Positions 17,443 through 27,165 are shown, numbered from the stretch's first letter. The stretch: DNA of 46,294 nt from an uncultured Bacteroidales bacterium (GCA_903879715.1 CAIRMR010000067.1:1-46294); one strand, 5' to 3'. Made by a program: numbers and translations. The notes: generated from the sequence alone by a model not told the origin.

Positions 17443-18717
17443 TTAACGTTTGCTGGTTACATCTTTTTCGTATTGCTGGATAACAGCAATAAAAGCTTCG
17501 CCGGCCACAACGCCTTTTTTCATGCAGTAGTAATCGAAAACGGCAGCCCATGGCAGCGATTTAGCTTCTTCAAGTAAAGCCAAACGCTCAAAGTTCTGTC
17601 CTTTTGCTTCGTAGGCACGAAGTTGAGCAATCGGTTCAAGCAATGCCTGCAACAAGGCTTTCTGAGTTGCCCGAACACCTATAACATAAGCTCCGATGCG
17701 GTTAATAGATGCGTCGAAATAATCCAGTCCGATATGTACCTTATCAACTGCATTGGCACGAACAATTTCCTGTGCAATGGCTTGCAGTTCGTCGCCCAGG
17801 ATGACCACATGGTCGCTGTCCCAACGTACGCCGCGGCTTACGTGCAACATTACTTCGGGAAGGAAAAGCAACAAAGAAGAAATTTTGTCGGAAATAACTT
17901 CGGTTGGGTGGAAGTGACCTGAATCGAGTGTTACAACAACATTATTGCGAACGCCATAACCCATATAAAATTCGTGTGAACCAACCGTATAACTCTCGCC
18001 ACCGATACCGAACAATTTACTTTCGATACAGTCCTTCATGTATACATCATTGGTTTTATATTCGAAGATTGTATCCAGCGAATCTTTCAGGTTCTGACGG
18101 TATTGAAGACGATCCACAGTTAAATCTTTCGATGAGTCAGGAATCCAGATGTTGTGCATACATTTTGAATTCAGCTGACGGCCCATTTCTTCGGCAATTT
18201 TACGACAACGAATTACGTGGTCGATCCAGAATTCGCGGATGGCGGGATCGCGGTGCGACAATGTTAATCCGTCAGCCGACTTTTCGTGTGAGAAGCAGGT
18301 ACAGTTGAAGTCAAGTTTATAGTTTTTTGATTTAGCCCAATCAATCCAACTCTGGAAATGTTTAGGCTCAATCTGGTTACGATCAACGGTTTCACCACCA
18401 AAATCACCATAAAAAGCGTGAAGATTTACACGGTGTTCTCCGGGAATTAACGACATTGCTTTCTCGATGTCGGCACGAAGTTCAGCCATTGACCTGGCTT
18501 TACCAGGATAATTCCCTGTTGCCTGTATACCGCCAGTGAGTTCTCCATCTCCATTTTCAAAACCTGTAACATCGTCTGCTTGCCAGCAATGCAACGAGAT
18601 TGGAAGTTTATCCAATTGTTTTATGGCTGTGTCTACATCGATGCCTAAGTCGGCATAACGTGCTTTTGCATATTCAAATGCCTGATTGATTTGTGCGTCT
18701 TTCATTTTAGTTGTCAA
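17443..18717 (-). CDS. rhaA: L-rhamnose isomerase
   Basis: 424 residues (E. coli RhaA 419). Converts L-rhamnose to L-rhamnulose using Mn2+/Zn2+. Family signatures visible: ISLHCWQADDVTGFE near residues 36-50, VNLHAFYGDFGG about 98-109, FNCTCFSHEKSADGLTLSHRD about 138-158, a metal-site region VVTLDSGHFHPTEVIS about 262-277 and RWDSDHVVILGDEL about 298-311. First gene of the rhamnose set. No rhamnulokinase or rhamnulose-1-phosphate aldolase is in the window. Confidence 0.96.
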   Translation of the reverse strand: MTTKMKDAQINQAFEYAKARYADLGIDVDTAIKQLDKLPISLHCWQADDVTGFENGDGELTGGIQATGNYPGKARSMAELRADIEKAMSLIPGEHRVNLHAFYGDFGGETVDRNQIEPKHFQSWIDWAKSKNYKLDFNCTCFSHEKSADGLTLSHRDPAIREFWIDHVIRCRKIAEEMGRQLNSKCMHNIWIPDSSKDLTVDRLQYRQNLKDSLDTIFEYKTNDVYMKDCIESKLFGIGGESYTVGSHEFYMGYGVRNNVVVTLDSGHFHPTEVISDKISSLLLFLPEVMLHVSRGVRWDSDHVVILGDELQAIAQEIVRANAVDKVHIGLDYFDASINRIGAYVIGVRATQKALLQALLEPIAQLRAYEAKGQNFERLALLEEAKSLPWAAVFDYYCMKKGVVAGEAFIAVIQQYEKDVTSKR

Positions 18718-19251
18718 TTAATTTATTGGTAAAACAATTTAGTTATCTATTTATATTCAGCTTTTTTTGTGTTCTAAAGTATTTATTGCGATCCCGTCTC
18801 TTTTAAGACTCTGGATTACAACAAAATCTTTATAAATCCTGATTTTCGTCCAATGCTATTTCACGAAATTTGTGGCGGTAAAGATACTTGGCTATAAATT
18901 TGAATCAATATGTGAAATGATTCTTATTTTGCACAAAATGACACAATATTATTCACAAAAAGATTGTGTGAAAAATACACTAATTAAGGTCCGATAAATA
19001 AAGATTTATGATTAAAGAAGGTTATTAAAATCCTTCAATGCAGTAAATTGAGCCTAAAAAAATCGATGTTGGCTTATACATCTATTAGTTTTTTATATGA
19101 TAAAAAGCAAGAATCAGATCCATAATAACAGATAAACTCGTCTTGCTAATATTTATTCCATTCGTATAATGACCATTCTTAAATAGTTATAACCAGATTG
19201 AATATTTCTTATCTCTACTCCCCTATCCCAAATCAAAATATTTTGGATAAT
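18718..19251. other. Upstream region of rhaA with a possible operator
   Basis: 534 bp without a gene. An inverted repeat acacaat (18941-18947) / attgtgt (18963-18969), next to cacaaaatg (18932-18940) and tcacaaaaag, could be an operator for a rhamnose regulator; this is inference. No clear TAnnTTTG box oriented to rhaA was found. Confidence 0.35.
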
Positions 19252-20565
19252 TTATACGAATGAAGATTCGTCCTTTTTCAGTTTCGTGAACGCAATAATC
19301 AGGAAACTTACAATAAAGAACAAGGACAGCAACAAGGTGCTGTTTCGCATGCTGCCGGTTACTTGCTCAATAATACCGAAACCGAGCATCCCGATTACAA
19401 TGGCTAATTTTTCAGTGCTGTCGTAAAAACTGAAATAAGAAGCAGTATCCGTTGTATCCGATGGTATTAATTTTGACCAGGTTGATCGCGCCTGCGATTG
19501 TATTCCTCCCATCACCAGGCCAACCATTGCCGACAAAACATAGAATTGATTTTCGGTATGCACACTATAAGCTGAGAAACAAATAAATATCCAAACTGCA
19601 AGCATCCACAGCAGGGAGGTCCTGTTCCCAAAACGGGCAGAAACTCTTCCGAAAACAGAAGCACCCAGGATGGCTACAAGCTGAATGATCAGGATGGTCA
19701 TGATCAGCTTGGCATCAGTGATTCCAAGTTCCGCTTTACCAAACAGGGAAGCAACAATTATAATGGTTTGAACACCCATGCTGAAAAAGAAGAAGGAAAG
19801 AAGAAACCGGTACATGGTCTTATGTTTTTTAATGTACCCAAATACATTAACCACTTCATGAAATCCCCGGGTAAAAATGCTTACATCCCAGCTGACCACT
19901 TTTCGTTCTTCCCGCAAAAAGTAAAAAGCAATCTGGGAAACAGCCAGCCACCAAATGCCCACCAGAATAAACGAAAACCGTATGGCTTCCAGACTATCTG
20001 AAAAACCGAACATCTTATAATTTTGCAACGAGAAAATATTGAAGATCAGCAATAGCATACTACCGGCATACCCAAAGGAAAACCCTTTGGCACTGATGCG
20101 GTCGTGATGGTCGGGTGTAGCAATTAATGGCAAAAATGAATTATAATACACAAGAGAACCGGCAAAGCCTAAAACTGCCAGCATAGGGAGTAAGAGTCCC
20201 AATAGTATGTTTTCACCAATAAAAAAAAACAATCCCATGCAGGCAAAAGAACCCAGCACTGTAAACGATTGCATGAAACGTTTCCGGTATCCGCCCAGGT
20301 CGGCAATACCGGATAAGGATAAGGTCATTAATATAACCAAAAAGTAGCCCAATGCTATGGCGTATTCATACAATACGGTATTCTTAATATTCATACCCAT
20401 GAACGTCACCATTTCCGAACCGAAAGCTTTCTGGGTTACCTGCTGATAGAATATCGGGTACAACACGGTATTTACGCTTAACATATAGGCGGAATTGGCT
20501 ATATCGTACGAACACCAGGCGTTGATAACCTTTGTGGAATTTACAGGAAAAATCGGCTTCGTCAT
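19252..20565 (-). CDS. UMF1 / Atg22-like MFS transporter
   Basis: 437 residues with about twelve hydrophobic segments. The N-terminal VINAWCSYDIANSAYMLSV is the signature of the UMF1/Atg22 group (WxxYDxANSAY). A further segment SGIADLGGYRKRFM matches the MFS motif A loop (GxxAD..G.RK). Inner-membrane transporter of unknown substrate; the family includes amino-acid effluxers. It lies head to head with the acyltransferase gene at 20723, 157 bp apart, sharing a promoter region. Confidence 0.9.
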   Translation of the reverse strand: MTKPIFPVNSTKVINAWCSYDIANSAYMLSVNTVLYPIFYQQVTQKAFGSEMVTFMGMNIKNTVLYEYAIALGYFLVILMTLSLSGIADLGGYRKRFMQSFTVLGSFACMGLFFFIGENILLGLLLPMLAVLGFAGSLVYYNSFLPLIATPDHHDRISAKGFSFGYAGSMLLLIFNIFSLQNYKMFGFSDSLEAIRFSFILVGIWWLAVSQIAFYFLREERKVVSWDVSIFTRGFHEVVNVFGYIKKHKTMYRFLLSFFFFSMGVQTIIIVASLFGKAELGITDAKLIMTILIIQLVAILGASVFGRVSARFGNRTSLLWMLAVWIFICFSAYSVHTENQFYVLSAMVGLVMGGIQSQARSTWSKLIPSDTTDTASYFSFYDSTEKLAIVIGMLGFGIIEQVTGSMRNSTLLLSLFFIVSFLIIAFTKLKKDESSFV

Positions 20566-20693
20566 TTCAGTCTGATAATTTTATGCTAAAACTACTATTA
20601 TTATTTGAATCCGGTTTAAATCTGTATTCAAAAAAATCGGGCACTACTATTCTATTATCTGTTTTAATCTGATTACATGTAACCAAAACTTAC

Positions 20694-20701
20694 TACTTTT
20701 G
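20694..20701 (+). promoter_or_regulatory. -7 box (TACTTTTG) before the acyltransferase gene
   Basis: TACTTTTG matches TAnnTTTG and lies 21 bp before the ATG at 20723, predicting a short leader of about 15 nt. The -33 element is weak. Confidence 0.45.
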
Positions 20702-20722
20702 GCTTATTAAGTTAAAATCCAA

Positions 20723-21571
20723 ATGAGAAAAACCGACTGGTCCATTGTTCTTTTATCGAAGATTTTAGCTTTTAAAATAAGGCTTCTGCTTCGGTCCCGG
20801 TACAGGATTTCAATTAAGGGATCAGAAATTTTAAAAAGCAATTCGCCCATACTTTTTCTGCCTAACCACCAGGCATTGATAGATCCACTCATTTTACTAA
20901 GCCATATCTACCGGTATACAACCGTAATTCCTGTAATTTCGGAGAAATACTTCGACATACCTGTAGCAAAATGGTATTTTAAACGAATGGGAGCAGTCCG
21001 GGTCAGTGATCTGGAAACGGGTAGCCGCAATACCCAGGTTTTAAAATCAATTATCCGCTCAGTGTATAAAGGCTTCCGACGCAAAAAAAATATTGTGATT
21101 TACCCAAGCGGACAGATAGCAGGGCAAGGTTATGAGAAAATTTTCAATAAAAAATCGGCATATCATATTGTCAGAACCATCCCTGATGGAGTTCAAATTG
21201 TAGGTGTACGTATAACCGGTTTATGGGGCAGTATGTTTTCGAAAGCAGAGACCGGGAAATCACCGGATTTTATAGTGCAATTAGTAAAAGGATTTTTTTA
21301 TATACTGGCAAACCTGCTGTTATTTATGCCAAAACGTACTGTCATTATTGAATTTGAAGATCTCACTGCCATCGCTAAAGAAAAGGCGATTCCGGGCCAG
21401 GCACAATTCAATTCCTTTCTGGAAGAATTTTATAATCTGCATGGTGAGGAACCTGCACTTTTCGTGAAGCATATTTTCTATTTGCCTCGACTGAGAAGAA
21501 AAGTTTTATGGCCTGATAACCCAAAGACCAAAAGTTTGAGTATTAGCAAGAAAAATGAAGAATCATCTTAA
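20723..21571 (+). CDS. PlsC-like lysophospholipid/glycerol acyltransferase
   Basis: 282 residues. The catalytic HX4D motif is present as NHQALID (His49, Asp54). The second family block, usually FPEGTR, reads YPSGQIAG (127-134), so the Glu and Arg that normally contact the glycerol phosphate are replaced. This suggests a different acceptor, such as an aminoacyl or ornithine-type lipid, but that is inference. A membrane-associated stretch FFYILANLLLFM lies near residue 195. Likely acts at the inner membrane. Confidence 0.82.
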   Translation: MRKTDWSIVLLSKILAFKIRLLLRSRYRISIKGSEILKSNSPILFLPNHQALIDPLILLSHIYRYTTVIPVISEKYFDIPVAKWYFKRMGAVRVSDLETGSRNTQVLKSIIRSVYKGFRRKKNIVIYPSGQIAGQGYEKIFNKKSAYHIVRTIPDGVQIVGVRITGLWGSMFSKAETGKSPDFIVQLVKGFFYILANLLLFMPKRTVIIEFEDLTAIAKEKAIPGQAQFNSFLEEFYNLHGEEPALFVKHIFYLPRLRRKVLWPDNPKTKSLSISKKNEESS

Positions 21572-21652
21572 ACCATCCGGTATTTCAAAAAAATCAATTG
21601 CTTTATTACACTCTAAAAACAAATAAATAAAAGACATACATCATTGGTGTCT

Positions 21653-21689
21653 ACTAAAAGCCTTGATGCAAAGCATCAGGGCTTTTAGT
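21653..21689. terminator. Hairpin between convergent acyltransferase gene and gnd
   Basis: actaaaagcc (21653-21662) pairs with ggcttttagt (21680-21689), with an inner tgatgc/gcatca stem and an aaa loop. No long T run follows on either strand, so it is probably a bidirectional terminator of modest strength. Confidence 0.65.
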
Positions 21690-21778
21690 GTATAAAGGGG
21701 AAACTCTGCACTGCTTATATAACTGAACAATTAATGACTTATAAACGCAGCATTATCGAGGAACTCTTTTGAATCTAT

Positions 21779-23233
21779 TTACACACTATACGTTGATGAC
21801 GAAGTATCACCTCCACGCCCGGTCCAGTTGGTGTGGAAGAACTTTCCACGGGGCTGATCAAATCGTTCGTAGGTGTGGGCACCGAAATAGTCGCGCTGTG
21901 CCTGAAGCAGGTTTGCCGGAAGGAATTCCGCCCGATAACCGTCGTAATAATTCAGGGCGGTTGACAATGTCGGAATTGGAATTCCATTGAGCTGGGCTGT
22001 AGCTACTACCTGGCGCCATCCGTTCTGCGAGCTTGAAATGGTTGCGGTAAAGAAAGGATCGAGCAGGAGGTTGGCCAACTCATGATTGAGATCGAAAGCA
22101 TCTTTAATTTTGTTGAGGAAAACAGAACGAATAATACAACCGCCACGCCACATCAGCGCTATGCCGCCATAATTCAAATCCCACTTGTACTCCTGGGCAG
22201 CGGCGCGCATAAGGCTATAACCCTGTGCGTACGATATTAATTTTGAGGCATACAACGCCTGTTTCAGGTAACCTACAAATTGAGTTTTGTCGCCGGTAAA
22301 CGAAGGTTTTGGACCTGAAAGGACTTTGGATGCCGCAACGCGTTCGTCTTTGATAGCTGACAGGCAGCGCGAAAACACGGCTTCACCAATCAATGTGAGC
22401 GGAATTCCCAGATCTAGAGCAGTAACGGCAGTCCATTTGCCGGTTCCTTTCTGACCGGCTGTATCTACAATTTTATCAATAAGAGGCTGACCGTCAGTAT
22501 CTTTAACAGCCAGGATATCGCGGGTTATCTCAACAAGGTAACTATCGAGTTCAGTTTCGTTCCACTCCTTAAAAACAATATGCATTTCGTCGGCCGACAT
22601 ACCCAGCAGATCGCGCATAACCTGATAGGCTTCACAAATCAGCTGCATATCGCCGTATTCAATACCATTGTGCACCATTTTAACGAAATGTCCTGCACCA
22701 TTTTCACCTACCCAGTCGCAACAAGGAGTGCCATTATCAACTTTCGCAGAAATAGCCTGGAAGATTGGTTTTACAAAAGGCCATGCAGCCTCTGAACCAC
22801 CGGGCATAATTGAAGGCCCCAGCAAAGCGCCTTCTTCACCGCCTGACACACCGGCTCCGATATACAAAAGCCCTATGCTTTCAACATATTTTGTACGGCG
22901 ATCCGTATCTGTAAAAAGCGTGTTGCCGCCATCAATAATGATATCGCCAGGTTCCATGTAGGGCAAAAGCAACTCGATGAAATCATCCACGGCCTTGCCT
23001 GCTTTAACCATTAACATTACTTTCCGGGGGCGTTCCAGGTTCATAACCAACTCTGCGATAGAGTGTGTTCCAATTATATTTTTGCCTTTGCCCCGACCAT
23101 TTACAAAGTGATCCACTTTAGCGGTTGTGCGGTTAAAAACGGCCACGGTAAAGCCTTTGCTTTCCATATTCAATACCAGGTTTTCTCCCATTACTGCAAG
23201 TCCAACCAATCCAATGTCAGCTAATGTTTTCAT
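21779..23233 (-). CDS. gnd: 6-phosphogluconate dehydrogenase, decarboxylating
   Basis: 484 residues, the length of long-form Gnd. NADP-binding fold at the N-terminus (IGLVGLAVMGENLVLNM, residues 7-23; AVFNRTTAKV 31-40), substrate loop SGGEEGALLGPSIMPGG (130-146), and catalytic HFVKMVHNGIEYGDMQ (182-197) with Lys185, His188 and Asn189. The C-terminal RTNWTG-like end (FFHTNWTGRGG) is intact. Oxidises 6-phosphogluconate to ribulose 5-phosphate, CO2 and NADPH. Starts 53 bp after the pdxB stop, same strand; probable two-gene unit. Confidence 0.97.
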   Translation of the reverse strand: MKTLADIGLVGLAVMGENLVLNMESKGFTVAVFNRTTAKVDHFVNGRGKGKNIIGTHSIAELVMNLERPRKVMLMVKAGKAVDDFIELLLPYMEPGDIIIDGGNTLFTDTDRRTKYVESIGLLYIGAGVSGGEEGALLGPSIMPGGSEAAWPFVKPIFQAISAKVDNGTPCCDWVGENGAGHFVKMVHNGIEYGDMQLICEAYQVMRDLLGMSADEMHIVFKEWNETELDSYLVEITRDILAVKDTDGQPLIDKIVDTAGQKGTGKWTAVTALDLGIPLTLIGEAVFSRCLSAIKDERVAASKVLSGPKPSFTGDKTQFVGYLKQALYASKLISYAQGYSLMRAAAQEYKWDLNYGGIALMWRGGCIIRSVFLNKIKDAFDLNHELANLLLDPFFTATISSSQNGWRQVVATAQLNGIPIPTLSTALNYYDGYRAEFLPANLLQAQRDYFGAHTYERFDQPRGKFFHTNWTGRGGDTSSSTYSV

Positions 23234-23286
23234 ATTTTGATTGTAATTATTGATGAATAGTATGCTTTCTCTTTTCGGGCTTTATT

Positions 23287-24420
23287 TTATTTAACTTTAA
23301 ATCCAAGCTTTAGAAGCATTTCAATCGCTTTCGGCTTTCCATGCTTTAGCCTGACTGTATATGACGGAAATTCGCGCCGAACCGGATATTGGCCCCTTTG
23401 TTGCTCAAACGTAGAAGGTGAGCGTTGTAAAAGGATATGATCTTTCAAGATTGGATACGTATGAAGCACTGCCTCATGCACAATCTGAAACGATGATTTC
23501 CCTGCTCCTTCGATCAGGATTTCAGGAGCCGATGGCTCAGGAAGCAAGTATGGATAGAAATCAGGTAAAGGCAGGCAAAAAAACAAACTTAGTGCCTGTA
23601 CTACCTGAGATGTTCCTTTTGCCTTTCCATCAATTGAGTAGCCTGCAATATGTGGTGTGGAAATAAAAGCCTGGCTTAAGAGTTCAAGATCAATCTCCGG
23701 TTCATTTTCCCATACATCAAGAACTGCTCCGCTTAGTTTACCTGACGAAAGCGCGCCTTTTAAGGCATTGGTTTCAACAACTTCGCCACGTGATGAATTA
23801 ATTAGCCAGGAATCGTCCTTCATTTTCGCAAATAATTCACCATCAAAAAGATGAAATGTTTTATCAGGGCCTGTCTTGTTAAGAGGAACATGAATCGTAA
23901 TAATGTCAGATGTTTCAAGAATTTCTTCAAGTGAAACGAAACAGCTTGTACCCTCGTTACGTGCTCTCGGGGGGTCGTTAAGTTTAACTTTCATTCCCAG
24001 GATAGCTGCGACTTTCTGAACTTTAGAGCCAACATTCCCTACCCCGATAATTCCAAGTGTTTTTTCGCTGAGTTTATAATCGTTGTTATAAGCAAGTGTT
24101 ACCAGCGCCGCAGTAATATATTGCTGCACCGAAGCTGAATTGCAGCCCGGAACATTCACCCATGTGATTTCTTTCGATTTACAATAATCTGTATCAATAT
24201 GATCGTAACCGATTGTGGCAGTAGCGATAAATTTAACAGCGGTGCCTTCAAGTAATGATGCGGTACACTTAGTCCGTGTCCGGATCAATAAAGCATCGGC
24301 ATTCAGAACAGAATCCCGGTTTATCAGGTTACCCGGCAAATAAATAATATCTGCGTAGGGTTCCAGCACCCCTTTGAGGAAAGGGATTTTATCGTCGGCA
24401 ATTATTCTGAGTCTGCTCAA
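23287..24420 (-). CDS. pdxB: 4-phosphoerythronate dehydrogenase
   Basis: 377 residues. D-2-hydroxyacid dehydrogenase fold with NAD-binding TLGIIGVGNVGSKV (121-134) and catalytic Arg211 (SSRGEVV), Glu240 (DVWENEPE) and His257 (STPHIAG). Each is exactly three residues beyond the E. coli PdxB positions 208, 237 and 254. The C-terminal extension beyond about residue 290 is the PdxB dimerisation domain, which distinguishes it from SerA. Catalyses the second step of DXP-dependent pyridoxal 5'-phosphate synthesis. Its leader may contain the REPIN at 24449-24533. Confidence 0.95.
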   Translation of the reverse strand: MSRLRIIADDKIPFLKGVLEPYADIIYLPGNLINRDSVLNADALLIRTRTKCTASLLEGTAVKFIATATIGYDHIDTDYCKSKEITWVNVPGCNSASVQQYITAALVTLAYNNDYKLSEKTLGIIGVGNVGSKVQKVAAILGMKVKLNDPPRARNEGTSCFVSLEEILETSDIITIHVPLNKTGPDKTFHLFDGELFAKMKDDSWLINSSRGEVVETNALKGALSSGKLSGAVLDVWENEPEIDLELLSQAFISTPHIAGYSIDGKAKGTSQVVQALSLFFCLPLPDFYPYLLPEPSAPEILIEGAGKSSFQIVHEAVLHTYPILKDHILLQRSPSTFEQQRGQYPVRREFPSYTVRLKHGKPKAIEMLLKLGFKVK

Positions 24421-24448
24421 ATTAGGATACGATTAATCGGTTAATTAA

Positions 24449-24533
24449 AGTGTCTGCACACCCAAGGGGTGTCTGACACTTGGTCAGATTCAGATCATTC
24501 CAGTGTCAGACACCTTTCAGGTGTGCAGACACT
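24449..24533. repeat. REPIN-like pair of inverted hairpins
   Basis: Two 32-bp hairpins, 24449-24480 and 24502-24533, are near-perfect inverted copies separated by 21 bp. Each has outer agtgtc/gacact and inner acacc/ggtgt stems. This REP-spacer-inverted-REP layout is typical of REPINs. It lies 29 bp before the pdxB start. Confidence 0.8.
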
Positions 24534-24602
24534 GAAATAGGTTTTTCGCCCGCCTATAAGCCAAACTCCGGACTATTTTTTGACCAATTGAACTTTACTT
24601 TA

Positions 24603-24610
24603 CAAAAGTA
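24603..24610 (-). promoter_or_regulatory. -7 box (TACTTTTG) possibly serving pdxB
   Basis: The minus strand reads TACTTTTG. If used, transcription would start near 24597 and the REPIN would lie in a leader of about 175 nt. No clear -33 partner was found. Confidence 0.35.
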
Positions 24611-25115
24611 GTCAGAACTTTTACAGGAAGGCCAGGTTAAGACGGAATACTTACAACATTGGTTTTGGAAAGAGTGTGGCACGTATGGCTATCTCTTTGC
24701 TGGGCAGACCGCATTGTGCATCAACCAGAAAACCCTGATGAACTCAGTTCTTACCAGGCAACGGATAGAAAAACAAGTATCTGTTGCATTCCGGAAGTTC
24801 ATATACATGCCGATAATCAGAAAAAGAGCCTTGGTATTATCTCGTTCTATATTGAAGGAATGCACTTCAATATGGCAGTAAAACCATTTCGAGCCTCATG
24901 CATTTAAATTTTAGACTGTCAGTACTCCTATTTTGCTGATGCTAAAACCGATACATAAAATAAGCAGGAAATTGTGTTGCGGGATGATGCTGGTCTACTG
25001 TAATTTATTCACAGTACTCCTGCCTGAGACGTAAGCTGTACTTATTTTTAAAATCCTCTTTCGACAGAGTTTGTCGATTTTATTTTACTTTTATACACTT
25101 CTAATCCACTGCCCT
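24611..25115. other. Intergenic region before cstA
   Basis: No recognisable gene. Open frames exist (for example 24659-24907), but they carry no family motif, and a competing frame is also open, as in decayed sequence. The cstA promoter could not be assigned. Confidence 0.5.
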
Positions 25116-26957
25116 ATGAATGCTGTGCCCTTTGTGATTGGCGCCCTGCTTGTACTTGTAATAGCGTACCGTTTTTACTACGGTTTTGTAGCTGCAAAGC
25201 TTGCTACGATCAGCGATACCCGTTTACTGCCGTCCCAACGTTTGTACGATGGGCAGAACTATATCCCGATGAACCGCTGGGTTCTCTTCGGGCATCATTT
25301 TGCAGCCATTGCGGGTGCTGGTCCGTTGGTGGGTCCGGTGCTGGCAGCTCAATTCGGATTTTATCCCGGTTTCCTTTGGATGCTTGCAGGAACAGTACTT
25401 GCCGGTGCCATGCACGACCTGGTTATTCTTGTAGCTTCAATAAACCACGATGGCAAATCGCTGGCCGAAATTGCCAGGAAGGAGATCAGCGCGGTAAGCG
25501 GGACTACAGCTTCAATCGCTATCCTCATTATCCTGGTAATAGCTATGGCGGGTCTTGGCCTGGTAGTAGTAAACGCGCTTGCCGAAAGCGCCTGGGGAAC
25601 ATTCACCATTTCAATGACCATTCCAATCGCAATTCTTATGGGAATCTGGATGTTCCGCATCCGGAAAGGAAAAACAGTTGAAGCTACTATCGCCGGAGTT
25701 ATACTGTTATCACTGGCAGTGATATTTGGGAATAATATCGCCCATTCATCCTATGCCGGATGGTTTTTATTCGATCACAAGTCGCTGACAATACTGTTAG
25801 CTGCTTACGGATTCACAGCTTCGGTATTACCGGTGTGGTTGCTTCTGTCGCCCCGCGATTACCTGAGTTCAATCATGAAGATCAGCGTTATCGCAATGCT
25901 GGCAATCGGTATTTTACTGGTAGCTCCTACCATACAGATGCCGGGGTTTATGCCATTTATCCATGGAGGTGGTCCAATAATTTCGGGTAAGTTATTCCCC
26001 TATCTTTTTATCACTATTGCCTGCGGAGCCGTCAGCGGATTTCACGCGTTGGTAAGTTCCGGGACTACACCCAAGATGATCATGAACATAAAGGATATAA
26101 AGATTATCGCGGTAGGCGCCATGCTTACCGAAGGTATGGTAAGCATTTTGGCCCTGATTGCTGCCACTTGTCTTCATCCATTGGATTATTTCCAGATTAA
26201 TGTACCTGTCGAAAAATTCCAGGCTATCCTGCCCCAACTGCAGGCTATGGGTTTTACACAATCGAATCTCACCCAGCTTTCGGCCGAAGTAGGCGAAAAA
26301 ATTGCCGGCCGCACCGGCGGGGCCGTTTCACTGGGTGTGGGAATGGCCTATATATTCTCTTCTTTGCCCGGACTACAGAACTTAATGAGTTACTGGTACC
26401 ATTTTGCCATTATGTTCGAAGCGCTTTTTATCCTTACAACCATTGATGCGGGTACACGTATCGGCCGGTTTGTGCTGCAGGAATCGCTCGGGAAAATCTA
26501 CAAGCCTTTTGCGCGAACGGATTGGCTTCCGGGAAACCTGCTGGCAAGCGGGTTGATAGTGCTGGCCTGGGGATATTTCATATATACCGGTACTGTTTCC
26601 ACCATCTGGCCGATGTTAGGCACAGCCAATCAATTGCTGGCCACAGTTGCCCTGGCCATAGGAACCTCATTCATTATCAACCGCGGCCTGGCACGTTATT
26701 CGTGGATGACAATCATCCCTATGCTTTTCCTGGGAACCACTACCCTTTCGGCAGGTTACCTGAACATGACAAACATTTATTATCCCCAGTTATTTGTTGC
26801 TGTTTCAAAAGTGCAGGGAATTATCAACCTCTCACTTACAGGAATAATTATGGTTTGTGTATTGGTGATTTTTGCTGACGCCGTTCCAAAATGGATAGGT
26901 GTGATTACAGGCAAACGCCCGGTAATATTACCTCAAAATGAGGATGTCGGGGCATAG
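25116..26957 (+). CDS. cstA: Carbon starvation protein A, peptide/pyruvate transporter family
   Basis: 613 residues from the ATG at 25116. A TTG 45 bp upstream would add a non-family SILFYFYTL extension and was not chosen. At least 14 hydrophobic segments. Family blocks: LGHHFAAIAGAGPLVGPVLA-like FGHHFAAIAGAGPLVGPVLA (about 59-78), GAMHDLVILVAS, SGFHALVSSGTTPKM (about 325-340) and LFILTTIDAGTRIGRF (about 440-456). Inner-membrane protein; characterised relatives import peptides or pyruvate during carbon limitation. Monocistronic by position. Confidence 0.94.
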   Translation: MNAVPFVIGALLVLVIAYRFYYGFVAAKLATISDTRLLPSQRLYDGQNYIPMNRWVLFGHHFAAIAGAGPLVGPVLAAQFGFYPGFLWMLAGTVLAGAMHDLVILVASINHDGKSLAEIARKEISAVSGTTASIAILIILVIAMAGLGLVVVNALAESAWGTFTISMTIPIAILMGIWMFRIRKGKTVEATIAGVILLSLAVIFGNNIAHSSYAGWFLFDHKSLTILLAAYGFTASVLPVWLLLSPRDYLSSIMKISVIAMLAIGILLVAPTIQMPGFMPFIHGGGPIISGKLFPYLFITIACGAVSGFHALVSSGTTPKMIMNIKDIKIIAVGAMLTEGMVSILALIAATCLHPLDYFQINVPVEKFQAILPQLQAMGFTQSNLTQLSAEVGEKIAGRTGGAVSLGVGMAYIFSSLPGLQNLMSYWYHFAIMFEALFILTTIDAGTRIGRFVLQESLGKIYKPFARTDWLPGNLLASGLIVLAWGYFIYTGTVSTIWPMLGTANQLLATVALAIGTSFIINRGLARYSWMTIIPMLFLGTTTLSAGYLNMTNIYYPQLFVAVSKVQGIINLSLTGIIMVCVLVIFADAVPKWIGVITGKRPVILPQNEDVGA

Positions 26958-27015
26958 AATCGGATGTGGAATCTTTGCCAAGCGAAAAAAAAATCAGTAA
27001 AGGATTTCTTTCAAT

Positions 27016-27115
27016 TTCGCCCCAAGGGGCGAAGTATAAGACCCGGGATATCCCCCGACTTGGTTCGGCAGGCTCAACAGTCAACGCCCGGGATCCCCGC
27101 CTGACCTGACGGACA
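27016..27115. repeat. Palindromic intergenic repeats between convergent genes
   Basis: A perfect 18-bp palindrome ttcgccccaaggggcgaa spans 27016-27033. It is followed by cccggg-centred repeats and a ccccgcctgacctgac stretch with complement to the ggacagg end. It lies between cstA and the convergent 27166 gene and could end both transcripts. Confidence 0.55.
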
Positions 27116-27165
27116 GGAATTCGACCAGATAATTTTAGCTCACTATCGTTTCTGAAATTATAGCC

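Noticed and set aside
24659-24907. 82-residue open frame upstream of cstA
   Set aside because: No recognisable motif, and an overlapping frame is equally open; composition unlike the neighbouring genes.
25071-25115. TTG-initiated N-terminal extension of CstA
   Set aside because: The ATG at 25116 gives the normal family N-terminus; the extension has no counterpart.
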